In this document: positions 1-11,008 of the stretch, in pieces
How the letters are laid out: each line of letters starts with the position of its first letter
Numbering within the stretch: the first letter of the stretch is position 1
Assembly: GCF_003597395.2 (NCBI RefSeq)
Contig: NC_133773.1
Span: 77,337,940 to 77,401,939, forward strand
Direction: 5' to 3'
Length of the DNA stretch: 64,000 nt
Origin: Chelonoidis abingdonii
Taxonomy: Eukaryota; Chordata; Testudines; Testudinidae
Made by a program: the position numbers and the translations under genes
Notes under the pieces: generated by a model
Seen by the model: the letters and a program-made list of their open reading frames with translations, nothing else
Told to the model about the DNA's origin: nothing
The model's database searches: none

Positions 1-1227
1 GACGGGATTGGAGATCCATGGGAATGGCCGGGTCAGAGAGCAGAAATCTTCTGCTAAGGCGGAGTGAACCAGGAGCCACCCAGCAATCAAAACCCTCAAC
101 CGGGCAACCCAAACCCCACTTAAACCAGAAATGCTCGACCCCTATCTTTCACTCACATGGTCTCGTGACTTCCTTCATCGTAACCGTTATCTGGAATAAT
201 GCTATCCTGTTATGAACGGGATCATATCAAGGCCACCTGCTCCAGGCCAATGGCCCCGTATAACCCCCCCCGGGTGCTAAGTCATTGCCTCAGGGACTTA
301 AGAACCCAGGCCGGAGATACTCTCAAATCCCTTGGAGCAGAGGGAAGCTGAGAGTTGGGCGGAAGCGGTTCCGTGGAGAGCACGGGAAGCACAAGTTGTC
401 ATGCTTATCCACCTCTTGTCAGTCCCAAATATCATAACAGGGTGCCATAGTTTGACTCATTTTACCCTGTGATTTCACAGCGTGGTCCTTGCTCTCCAGC
501 TTGAACTTGCTTGGTCCATTACTAAGGTGGTATCAGGATGTGGACTTTTTGCAGGTCTATGACAATTATCATGCCGCGTGCTACTGGGAACTTTGGCCAA
601 TTCAGTTAGCGAGTCCCGGAGAAGGAATGGTTACACACAGCCAAACAGACAGCTCCACCCATTCTATTCTCTGAGCCGTCCCGCGAACCTTCTGTGTTAC
701 GGAGAGTCCAGCTGAGGTAGTGGACCTCGGATTCCATGTTCATACGGCTGAACTCACGCCACATATTACTCAGTACCCAACCCGTTGAACTGGAACAGCA
801 ACCAGCCAGCAAGCGCAAACCAACACTTTCACCCATAGCCGAGGGACAACGAGCTGAACTCGCAGAGACACACAACCATACAAAGTGGCTCAGGCGAGCT
901 GAATCACCAGTGCTGCACCCAAGTTACGATGGCTCAAACCATCAATTTCATCACTTCCAGAGGACCAAGCCAAGTCCCAGCTGAGGAGACCTTGGGGTCC
1001 CACAGCTTCAAGGACAGTTCCGGACTTGAGCAGGAAGCAGATGATCACCTTCAGCCGCTGGCGGCGGCACGAGCAACCCACGCTTTCAGCTTTCTACGAT
1101 CGCCAGGTTGTGTATTAGGATCCAAGGCTTTATACAGTGGAAAGTTCTTTCTGTTGTGGACGCCGGAACAAGGGGCATCTGCACAAGTCGGTTGGTGGTT
1201 CCATACCTACAGGGGGAAGCTCTTGAG

Positions 1228-2260
1228 CTTGCCTATGAATCATCCAGTGGTCATGCTTTTGGGTTCTCAGCTTGTTGATGATCAATGGAGAAGAGCTCGT
1301 AGAGAACAGATATACCCCGACGAGGATGTTGGTAAGTATATCTCCATCACTGGCACGGGTTGCGTGCAGGATGAGCTCGCTCGGTCATGTCCGTCTTGTG
1401 AGCCTGCTCGACCGAAGAGTCGATAGAGCTTCTCAAGTATCTGGCCATAGGCCCCTCTCCAGCAAACTCTCTAATTGAGGGTCCATTTCGCGAGTCGCTG
1501 TGGATATTCTGGGTCCTTTTTTCGAGAAAGGCACCCAGTGGGAAGACCGGTAGTACTGACTTTCTGGACTTTGGACTCGATGGCAGAAGCAGTTGGCTTT
1601 TTAGGTAACACCAGAGCTAAAGCAGCTTGTGCAGGCCCTTAACACGCATTTTTTTTCACCGGTGGAGTCGGTTGGCTCCGAAATCCTTTACCGATTTCAG
1701 GATATTTTCCTGGGCAGGCACCATGGAGGACCTGTGGAAAATCATGGGTGAATCACTTAGGTTGCCACCATACACTCACCAATGGCTCGTAGAAGGGGGT
1801 TTTATGGACCTTGGGCCATGATCCGTAACATTCTGTCAATATGATTATCCATGACTGGGACCTAGTATTGCAGCAGTTTGCTCTTTGCTTCAGGTGCATG
1901 TACGATCCAGTTTTATGGCGTTCCACCCTTTGAACTTGTGCTATGGCCATGAGGTTAAGGGCCATTTACAGTTTGGTTGAAGCCCCGATGGAGGATTTTA
2001 CATCCTTCGCCAGGATACATTTGGATTTCTTGAGCAACTTACAAACTCCTCCGCTTCTCTAGCCTCGTAGAGTAAACCTTATCAGGATAGCTCAGGGAGA
2101 GCAAAAGGCCTGGTTACGATAAAATACAGGGGCCTGTTCCTTCAATGACAGGAGACCGTGTGTTATGGTCTTACAGGCGCACGTCCATCAGATTGTATAA
2201 TCCTGGGAGGGGCCATTCACGAGTTCCAGGAGCGACCTGGAGCTGTTAACTAATCTCGAT
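1228..2260 (+). pseudogene. Integrase remnant of the gypsy-class element
   Basis: In order: a zinc-binding-like stretch starting MNHPVVMLLGS at 1234 and ending in SCPSC near 1390; a catalytic-core start VAVDILGPFFEKGTQ at 1494 with the first catalytic Asp codon at about 1503; a later core stretch beginning MEDLWKIMG near 1722 that resembles the region before the catalytic Glu; a frameshifted PFELVYGHEV-like motif near 1927; and a KAWYDK-like motif (one extra base) near 2104, typical of the C-terminal part of Ty3-type integrases. The second zinc-binding His appears lost and several single-base shifts are needed, so the protein is not functional. Confidence 0.65.
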
Positions 2261-2559
2261 AGCATTTCCCGCTTCCTCACTAATACCAAAGTGTAATCCA
2301 TGTTATCTCTTCCAAGCTCCTTTTTTCAGTAGACTTATCAGTGTTTGTCAGTTTACAGCTTCAGTGGTAGCAGAGGACGCAGCAGTGCTCTGATCGGCGT
2401 TACTATGCCAGAAATGGACGGCGGCGTGGAGAGGTGAACTTTCTCAACCATTCCTGGAACGTCTTGATGCGGCACAACTCCAGGACTGTGCATCCTTTCG
2501 TACCATTGTTTCTGCGCACTCCAGGTATGCTGATGAACGGGCATACCACTTCAATCGCG

Positions 2560-3250
2560 ACGGGTGCTCATCACCCAATTAGACACCCCCTACCGGGTTT
2601 CCTACGCACAGGACTGCCTATACAGCGGGAATTGCAGAATATTGCTACGATGGGATCATCGGCTCATCTTATAGTTGCTTTAATTGGGCATTCTCCAGTG
2701 TTCTGGTCCCAAACTAGATGCGGAAATTCGCTTTGTGTGGTATACGTAAGCTAATGCAGTGACTCAACTCCAGACAGACTATCAATGCCACGACTGGATG
2801 AAGATATTCTGGAAAAGTTGGGGACTGTGCCCCAGTTTAATCTCTACCATAGACTTAACCAAGGGTACTGGCAAGTACCACTGATGTATCCGCAAGGAAA
2901 GGTCCGCATGTCACCTGCAGGGTATTATGGAAATTTTACTGTACTTCCTTTCGGGTTCTTTGCGCATATGCATCCCGCCACTTTGCAGGCTGGGTAGGTC
3001 TATAGCAGGACTGGGAGATCTGCATTGCTTATCTCGTTGATCGTGGCCATTTTTTCTGATCTTCTGGCCGCACACCTTGACATCTGGATAATAGGTCTTT
3101 TGACCGTTCAGGCAGGCAGACTAAACTGTTAGGCCAAAAGTTGTTCTATAGGCCAAAACAGAGTGACGTTCTGGGACATCAGGTGGTCGGGTCGATGGAA
3201 CCATGAAACGCCTAACGGCCATAGAGTGGGGCTATCCAAAGTGCCCTGTT
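2560..3250 (+). pseudogene. Reverse transcriptase remnant of the gypsy-class element
   Basis: The clearest open stretch, 2785-2994, contains MPRLDEDILEKLG, GYWQVPL and FTVLPFG, the canonical Ty3/gypsy RT blocks. Just upstream, frames near 2650-2750 read like the SPVVLVPKPDG and FCVDYRKLN blocks with substitutions (HSPVFWSQTRCGNS). Downstream near 3030 the catalytic box reads YLVD instead of YLDD, so a catalytic Asp is missing. A GHQV-like block follows near 3175. The position directly after the integrase remnant and before the RNase H remnant sets the domain order of the element. Confidence 0.75.
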
Positions 3251-3419
3251 CCCTAAAGTCAAGAAACAGGGGTCCAATCTTTTTTTAGGTTGGCGCGGTA
3301 TTACAGTTGCGGATTTGTACCACACTTCAGCCAAACGCTGTCCACTGGGTATCCTGACCTGACCTATAAGAGCCCCATGCCATATACCAGTTAATGGACT
3401 GATGGTGTGGTCAGGAAGT

Positions 3420-3850
3420 CACTTTTACCCAACTTGAACGGCTGACGTCCTACGTCTTGACCCTGTGCTATTAGTGGTCCCCAGTGACTTTGACAAACCA
3501 TTCCTAGTAACACTCGAATGCATCTGAGCGTGCGTGTATGGAGCAGTTCTATGCAGCAGACCGGGATCAGCCACTGTTCCATCCTTGTCGTGTTCCTCAG
3601 CAAGAATATCTGAGCGGAAAGTCACTTGGTCAGTTCAAGTTGAAATAGGATTGCTATTGCTCGATTGTTATGTTCCCTGGAAAGGCTACGCCCATCAGTT
3701 TGGGAGCGCGGTTCCCAGCTACAAACTGCTCATTGCATGCGCTAAAGTGGTTTCTATTAAGCTCAATAGGCAAAACTAAGAGAACTACTTTCGTTGGATG
3801 TCTTAGTCTCGAAGTTTTGATCGAAATCCCGACACTTTTCGGCAGCTTCT
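3420..3850 (+). pseudogene. RNase H remnant of the gypsy-class element
   Basis: Frames here read DFDKPFLV, then GAVLCSR, an SRK.SE-like block and a degraded HALKWFLLSS block, in the order seen in Ty3/gypsy RNase H (DFxxPFxxxxDAS, GAVLxQ, SRKLxxxE, TDHxxLxWL). Stops and frame changes separate the blocks and the first catalytic Asp region is altered. The assignment depends on order and on the adjacent RT. Confidence 0.5.
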
Positions 3851-5040
3851 AACAAGTAGCTGTATGCCTCTTCCGCTGAGAAGTTTCCAAGTAATACATG
3901 TTGTTTATATTCTTTTCCTGACATGTTGAGTCTTGTACTTTGGCATGTTTTATTCTATTGTGGCGATGTGTTGTATTCTCTGTTGTTTTAGTTTAGGTAT
4001 GAGATTCTACCTCCAGTTGGAAATAGTTTCTACTGTCGGGTGATTTGGGGGTCTTGTATTAATATGGATAGGTATAAGGTGTATAGTTTCTTTTTACCTA
4101 GGAAAGGGTACCGACAACCTGACCAGAGCCAATCGAGATGGATTGTTTTTAAGTCAGGGGCGGAATCTGGTTATACTCGTGGGTCTTTTGTTGTTTTTAG
4201 CTATGAGGAAACATCGTCTTCTTATTTCTCCTATACTCTCTAACATCTGTAAAGTACCAGGGAACCTGCAAAGTAATTATGCCTTGATTGGTTTTGGGTG
4301 TATTTACTGTATGTTAATTTGTTGTGTGGTTTTTTGGGTATCTTTAATCCAGCCTGTGTTCTTTATATTTTCTTTATAAGCAAGAGTTCCTGTATTGAGT
4401 TCATTAATTGCGAAGATTGATTGTTTATATTTCTTCTTTCTTTTTCTATTAATTTTTCTTGTTAACCTTGTGAAAGTTTCTTTTCCTAGGGAGGCAGGAA
4501 AAGCAGGCTGTGGGCTATTTTTCTTATTTGGGTCCGGGAAAGCAGGCATGACTTACGGGTGAAAGAGCATCGAAGAATTCTCTCTGTTCTTGAGTGGTGT
4601 ACAGTTTTTTCCCTCGTTCTGGAGCAAGGGGTGGTTCGGCAGAGCAGCTGTGCAGTTATCCTTTTGCATGTTCCATTGTCCTGGGGAAGCAGAAAAGCTG
4701 GTGTCTTTGGGTCACACAGGTTAGCCGCGAGCATTCTGATAGGAGTCGGGAGGGGTTTATTTTCCCTGCTTCAGCATCAGGATATTGGGATCTGGGTTGT
4801 TCCCTACCAATTGGGTAGGGTTTGGGGCACCATAGTGGACGGGATAAGTGGGGATCATTGGCCCCCATAGATTAATTTCTGATTCTGGTCGGCAGCGCGA
4901 ATATCCAAGCTGTGTTAGCGTAGTGAGCTTGGGGGAGTTTCAGGTAAGCCCCCAAACTTTGGACGCAAAAGTCCAGGTTTGGGACAGGACCAGACTGGTG
5001 GACACTAAAGTCCAGGTCTGGGACTAGATGGCTAGATTAC

Positions 5041-7533
5041 CACAGCTGCCAAATATCATTCAGTGATGTTAAACCACTGCTCCAGATGTGGGAAATATAA
5101 AAGACAATCTGAAGGGAAATGTAGACCTCAGCCAGACCATTTTAAATGAGTCCCATTTACACTAAAATGTGTTTTAAGGTTAGTTAATACTTTTAGTGTG
5201 GAAATTTAATTGTGCACCACATCTGAATTAAAAAAAAATCCATTGTGTTTTTGTCAGCTCCCCATAGGCTCTTAGGGCAAGAAGAATTTTAAAGAACAGT
5301 TTGCTCACCAGCCAGCTTTTTTGTAAGCTCTCCCAACTCTCTCTCTCTCTTTCACCTGTAAGTCCTTTCCCACAATGTATGCTTTGAACTCCACCAGCTG
5401 CGGATCCTTTTGTTCATCTTCCTGAACACCGGCCCAGAATTTCAGTAGAGACCTATATATTTCATTATGTGTAAAAATAGTAGTAAAAATTAAATTCAAG
5501 GACCATGCAGATGGATAGTGTCACCCAAGTCAGCTCTTCTGGAGAAATGGCATTTTTCCAGCAGCTGCTGTTTAGGATTAGGTATTTGTGGGTCTAATTC
5601 TATAAGTGAACTCTATACTGGAGATAATATATTGCTCTTTCTCCCTTCTGATTAATCAAACATGCTGGAACAACCTGTATAGAGTACGATTGTTGGTGAT
5701 TTTTGCCAGATCTCCTGTCATGAACATAGTATACAACTGTATTTAAATGATGCCATCATATGCTTGATAAATGTTGGTTAAATCACATTCGAGCTGATCC
5801 TGGATTATAGATGTGGCAGCAAAATGACTACATAGACTCTCATGAAAGTAGAAATATTTCACAGTGAGTTAGAAATACTGTATCTGGTTTATTTATATAT
5901 GTTATATTCTAAGCTACTATGCAACTACATTGACTTCATGGCTGCATACACATCAGTGACTCTCTCCCTCACAACCACTTTTTCATGTGCTTAAACCTGC
6001 TGGGGAAAATTCTTGCATGTTCACAACTTATCTTATAGGGAAATGGTGTATATGCATAACATGGAAATTTAGTGTTGCTTTAAATAAAAACAACAAGCAG
6101 TCATGCAAGTGTAAGGAAAATGTTGGATCCAGAGTTAATCTGTGGGTGGGACTTGCCAGCAGAGATTCTTCTAAGGAGGACATGCTTTACCCTGTTTTGG
6201 GTCCAACACTGTGCGTGTATATTGGCACTTAGCATACTTTTCACTTTTGCAGTACACACATTCACATTGCTTGCTCTGCTCCCATCTGGCTTCATGTTGG
6301 TGGAGGGTTTCCCAAAATACTTTCAAGTACCTGAAACTTACTAGACTGATTTATATCAAGAAAGCGCCTTTGTTTTACTTTTACAGTCTTCACTTGAAGT
6401 GTTTGGACATCATTTTGGTCTCCAACAGCCATTGCTGTAGCCATACATCCCTGCTACTCTTTGCATGGCTAATAGCTGCTCTATTTTGTTTCTGTTCTGC
6501 TGGAACCTTCCTTTCTCCAGCACCACTTCTCCTCCTGCAGACTGTGTTACTAATAAGTATGCATAAATCTCTCTTGTTTACTTGACTTGGGCTCTGCTTG
6601 CTGCTCAAAACTGCCAACTACACCATTTCTTCACATTAAATTACATCATCATAAAACAATGAAACTTCAGCAATACTCCTCACTTCAGAAGGATTAAAGG
6701 ATACCCTTACATCAGGCTGTCTTCTGCAAAAGATTTTCATGGCATTGAATTGCTTAAGGCTGGACAAATAACTTCACTGTGACTCATGCATGAAGCACAG
6801 CACAGAACTTGCAGCTCCCAGAGTGGGGGTGGGGTTACACTGGTTTTAAGAGATCGGTTGATCTCTTAACCCTGGGCTTCTTAGGGATTTTCAGAAGGCA
6901 GCCTTACACCAGTCTTCCTCAGATCTGCACTAGGAGAATTGTCTCCCAGCCACAAACAGGGTTTTTAGGGCACGTTTATGCCACTCCAGCCTCTTTAGCT
7001 GGGGTACAGTTGCTAGAGCAAGCATGTTTACTAAATATACAATAAGAACATATTTACTTGTGATAAACATGTTTGTTTTCATTTGATCATATGACTGACT
7101 TAGTTTTTCATAGTTTTCATTTAGCTTTGAAATAGAAAAAACCCCAACATTCTTTCAAAGGACAAAATGCAAGAAACAATAAATCACACACACGAGAGGT
7201 AAATAATATAAATCATCTGCTGTTTGAAAAGACCACACAAATGAACACATACAGACAGCTACGTGTATGAAAAACAGTAAGCATCTGGTAGCTAATATGT
7301 AGTGTAATTTACAGATTATTGGCATTAAAAATAAAACTAGAAAGATAAACCATCACAAGATGTTATTGATATTCAGGGAGCAAGGATAGAGACAACCTTT
7401 CAGCATCCAGCTAATCACTTATACAAAATAAGGTCTTTTATTAATTCTTATTATTAAGCAAAAACAGAGAAAAACTTATACATGCCATTAATTAAAATAA
7501 GCATAGTGGGAAATGATAGTGACTGGGAAACCT
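5041..7533. other. Intergenic AT-rich sequence, no feature recognised
   Basis: Short random ORFs only (the longest is 124 codons at 6211-6585, with no domain). No exon-like block, RNA gene or clear repeat family was recognised. Confidence 0.5.
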
Positions 7534-7661
7534 AGGCCCAGGTCCTGCAACTAGAAGCATATGAACATTCCTCTGCACTTGTGTGGAGTTTCATTGAAGT
7601 CAATAAGAATCCACTAGTGCAGGAGGCCACCTGTGCAGTGAATTGCAGGATCTGGACCCAT
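7534..7661. repeat. Short palindromic element, TIR of the GGTCCTGCA / TGCAGGATC type
   Basis: The sequence starts GGCCCAGGTCCTGCAA and ends TTGCAGGATCTGGACCC, which are inverted copies of each other. A second member with the same ends lies at about 18805-18930. I read it as an old MITE-like element; superfamily unknown. Confidence 0.5.
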
Positions 7662-10600
7662 ATAATAATTTAGATGGCAATGCTAATAATTTTCTAATGG
7701 GGATTATGAGTTGTTGTTAAAGATATTATGAAAAAAACTGATATTTTACCAAATTGCATTTCAGTTTTTCTTCTATTATGTTGTGAACACAACTACAATC
7801 CTACAAGTTATAATAGAAGTATTTTGCAAAAGAGTACAGGAGATTGTTTCTTTAAATATACTGGAACTAAGTGAACCTTTAATTAAGAGATTCTTAATAC
7901 CAATAGTCTCAGAGGTATCCAAAATCTGAATATTTGTAGATTTAATAAAGTTTTCCATAAATTCTAAATTACATAGAACAAGTGTATTGTTTTAAGTGCA
8001 TCGGTAAGTTTGAATGCTGCTATTCTTTAAAGGGTAGGCTGTGATCTATCATTAGTCATACAGTTTTGTTTTTTGTACCTCATTAGTATGTTCTAAATGT
8101 ACAAGTTTTTTTGTTTTTTTTTATTAGAGTCTGAAATTTGTCAAAATTAGTTTGAGGAACTTTACTGCAAAGAAAAATAATAGTTAGTGGGATCTAAGGA
8201 AGAGAATGTGGTGGAAAAATGAGATCAGATTTCTATTCAGAGGAAAGACAGTCCTGAGGTACTATCCTGCAGTAGCTGGAGAATGAATGGGCTATCAAAT
8301 CTGCATTTTCAAGGACCTTGAGGTATCTTACTTCTCATCAAAGTGTGCATAATGTTAATGGAATTTATTTGTGTATCAAGACAAGGATAAATCTCATCTA
8401 TTTCTATTTACCTTCAGTATTGGTTTTTCTGCTATCACAGTATTGTCTATAGCCTACTGAAAGTGATCTAATACATGGAAGTAGTATAGAAATGTGATTA
8501 GAATATCACCTCGTATTTATAATGTGTTCAACATACAGTGATGCTACCCTACACAACTTATTTTCCTTATATAAAATATGCTCTTTTGGGAAATGTTAGT
8601 TATTAGCCTTAATATAAAATGCACCCCAGGATGCCTTGTTCTTCCGTTTTTGGTACTTACTCTACTAGGTACCTAAACTCCATTTAATGCTCCTATTCAT
8701 TTATTATTCTCACCAGGGAAACCTAATAATAGTACAGGAGACAGTAGTGAAATCAATGTTTTACTTCCTAAATTTTATCTTAGTAAAAGTAATTAGCTTG
8801 GTTTTATTTCAGAAAAAAATTCAAAATCTGTCTCTTTGTGGAGTTAGCAAAGTTGCACTCTGGAGTTTAGCATGGTAATCTAAGAGGGTTAAACACTGAC
8901 AAATTTTGCAGGTGTATGCATTTTTAAGCAGCAAAGCAATTTGGTATGGTTTTGCTGTTACGTTCCTTTAAACAGAGAGATTTCTTCAGTTTTCTGAAGA
9001 TAAAAAACATGTGATGTAAGTTATTAAAGACTTATGTTTGGTGTTTTAGAAACACAGATAATTTGCTGCAACAAAAATGTCTGAGTTTAAGGAACTGATT
9101 TGAATGATTGAAGTCAGTAGCACTATTTAAGTGCAATGCTGGATTGGCGCCAGAGTGCTCATCGCCAAGCAGGATTCAGCTCCCGAACTTCAAAAAGGTC
9201 ATAAATTGGCCTCTAATATTTCAGAGCCATTTTCCATAGCCATTTTTTGGGCAGGAAGTTTTTGATTGCAAGGTTTGCATAGGCAGAAACTAATTTTTGC
9301 ATGCAAACTGTATCTGTAGGGGTGATGGGCTTTGTACATATACAATGTGAGGTTTTGAGCCAGTACTTTTAGATGTTGCTTTTATATACAGTTTAAATTA
9401 TTACTAATCACTTATAGCTAGACTGTGCACAGTGTGGGGGTGGCGTATGGCTGCCCAGGTGGTAGCAGGTGGATAGAGTGGATTTTGGTAATAATATGCA
9501 GGAAAAAATGACAGGGTTTAGCAAGAGCTTGGATGCAAGGAGAAAAGAAGAATGAGGAGTCAAGACTAAAGCAAGTTAGCACTGATATGAGAAAGGTAGA
9601 AGGAGAGGAAAGAGGGGCAACTGAAAGAAGACAAGATGCTGAAGCACTCTTACAGAAAAATTGAATTTGAGACAGTGGCCAGATGTTCAAGAAGAAAGAC
9701 TTCTTTTTTAAAGTTGTAAATCCTGGACGAGAGGGAGAGGTCAGGACTGGAGAGAGAGATTTGGGAATCATCTATAAAGTAGAAATGAGTGAAATCATGG
9801 GACAGGATAAATTAATCTAGGATGAAATACACCCGTAGCAGAAGTCCAGCACAAGCTGTTAAAATAGGACTTCAGTGGGATCAGTGCTCCGTATAGGGGT
9901 CAACTTCACCCTTATAGGAGGAGAGAAGGATGGGGACATGCTGGAGGTGCAGTCAGAAAGTTAGGAGTGGAACTTTGAAAGCTCTGGTTATAGAAGCTTA
10001 GAGCAGAGAGGAAGTGTAAGAGAAGATTAGTGATTAATGATGGCAAAGGCAGCAGACAGTTGAAGAACAGAAACAGATTAGTGTCTTTTCCACATCGCTA
10101 GGATGATACAAATGGAAATTTGGCCATCTAGATTTATATAAAAATCCAATCCAACTAGAGATTCATCTCATTCAAAGGGACAAAAGGAAGAGAAGAGGAA
10201 AGAGTGGAATTTGTGCCTATGTTGTTTAAAATTAGTTTATGTGCATGATTTAAACACACACTGAGAAAGTTATCAAGTCAATGTGGCATGGCCATAGATG
10301 CTGATCCAAATGTAGAAACTGGAATAGAGATGTTACTGAAATTGAGATGAAAGGTCAGTGTGTGTCGATAACGGATACAGAACTTTCACCCAGAATAAAA
10401 ATATGAACATATAAACTGTGGTTTAGATAGGGAGTACTTTGCTGAAACAAGACAATAGCGCAATACTGTATGCTGAAACAAGGTAATAGTGCAATAAAAT
10501 GACTTACAGAAATTTCCATAGAGGTTTGCAAAATGAATGCTTATGCAAGCAGCAAAGCGTTATGTTTTCTGATGTAAAACTTTTCATGTACTGTAAACCA

Positions 10601-10684
10601 CTGCAATTCTCTAACATATCCCCAAGCTAAATTTAAGTTCATTTTGTAGCTTCAGGCACCAGATAAAATAATATACATTGTTAT
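7662..10684. other. Intergenic sequence, partly purine-rich (about 9420-10220)
   Basis: No gene is visible. About 9420-10220 is strongly A/G-rich on the plus strand (blocks such as GGAGGAGAGAAGGATGGGG), which creates a 117-codon minus-strand ORF without domain content. It may be an old interspersed repeat that I cannot name. Around 10440-10500 a short direct repeat (GCTGAAACAAG twice, about 45 bp apart) occurs. Confidence 0.4.
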
Positions 10685-11008
10685 CAGGACCGGCGCTAGG
10701 GGTTTGAGCACCCTAGGCGCACGGTAATTTCACCGCCCCGCACGCTGGTCCCGCGACTCTGGTGGCTCTGCCGCAGTCATGCCTGCGGGAGGTCCACCGG
10801 AGCTGCACGAGCAGCTGACTGTCTCTGCCGCAGTCATGCCTGCGGGAGGTCCACCGGAGCTGCACGAGCAGCTGACTGTCCGCCCGCAGCCACGACTGCG
10901 ACAGCTCCACCGGAGCCGCCTGCCGCCCCCTCCGGCAAAACGCGCCCACCAATAATCCTGGCGCCCTAGGCGATTGCCTAGGCTGCCTAAATGTAAGCGC
11001 TGGCCCTG
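10685..11008. mobile_element. hAT-like non-autonomous element with internal 57-bp tandem duplication
   Basis: Terminal inverted repeats: left CAGGACCGGCGCTAGG, right AGCGCTGGCCCTG. It is flanked by ATTGTTAT (10677-10684) and ATCGTTAT (11009-11016), an 8-bp target duplication with one mismatch, as expected for hAT. The 324-bp element is GC-rich compared with the AT-rich surroundings. Inside, a 57-bp unit is present twice in perfect tandem (10766-10822 and 10823-10879), followed by a third diverged partial unit. A subterminal CCTAGGCGATTGCCTAGG palindrome adds hairpin potential. It has no transposase. Confidence 0.8.

Larger units (their letters stand above)
1..5040 (+). mobile_element. Decayed Ty3/gypsy-class retrotransposon, Gmr1-like domain order (5' end outside window)
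   Basis: Short degraded reading frames on the plus strand carry recognisable pol pieces in the order integrase, reverse transcriptase, RNase H. Integrase pieces run from about 1230 to 2260, the RT from about 2560 to 3250 and RNase H from about 3420 to 3830. Stops and frameshifts break every domain, so it is a relic. Sequence upstream of 1230 may hold gag and protease remnants that I cannot identify. The stretch from about 3890 to 5040 looks like a 3' non-coding/LTR region, containing a repeated AAAGTCCAGG motif at about 4966 and 5007, but I could not pair it with a 5' LTR or find a target duplication. The right boundary is approximate. Integrase upstream of RT is the Gmr1-type arrangement among Ty3/gypsy elements. 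Confidence 0.7.

Noticed and set aside
1..5040. Paired LTRs for the gypsy-class relic
   Set aside because: Sequence at 1-480 and 3890-5040 did not match each other by eye, so no LTR pair is claimed.
6211..6585. 124-codon plus-strand ORF
   Set aside because: No domain or conserved motif; hydrophobic low-complexity content in AT-rich intergenic DNA.
9418..9771. 117-codon minus-strand ORF rich in Ser, Pro and Phe
   Set aside because: It is the complement of a purine-rich tract, which removes stop codons on that strand.
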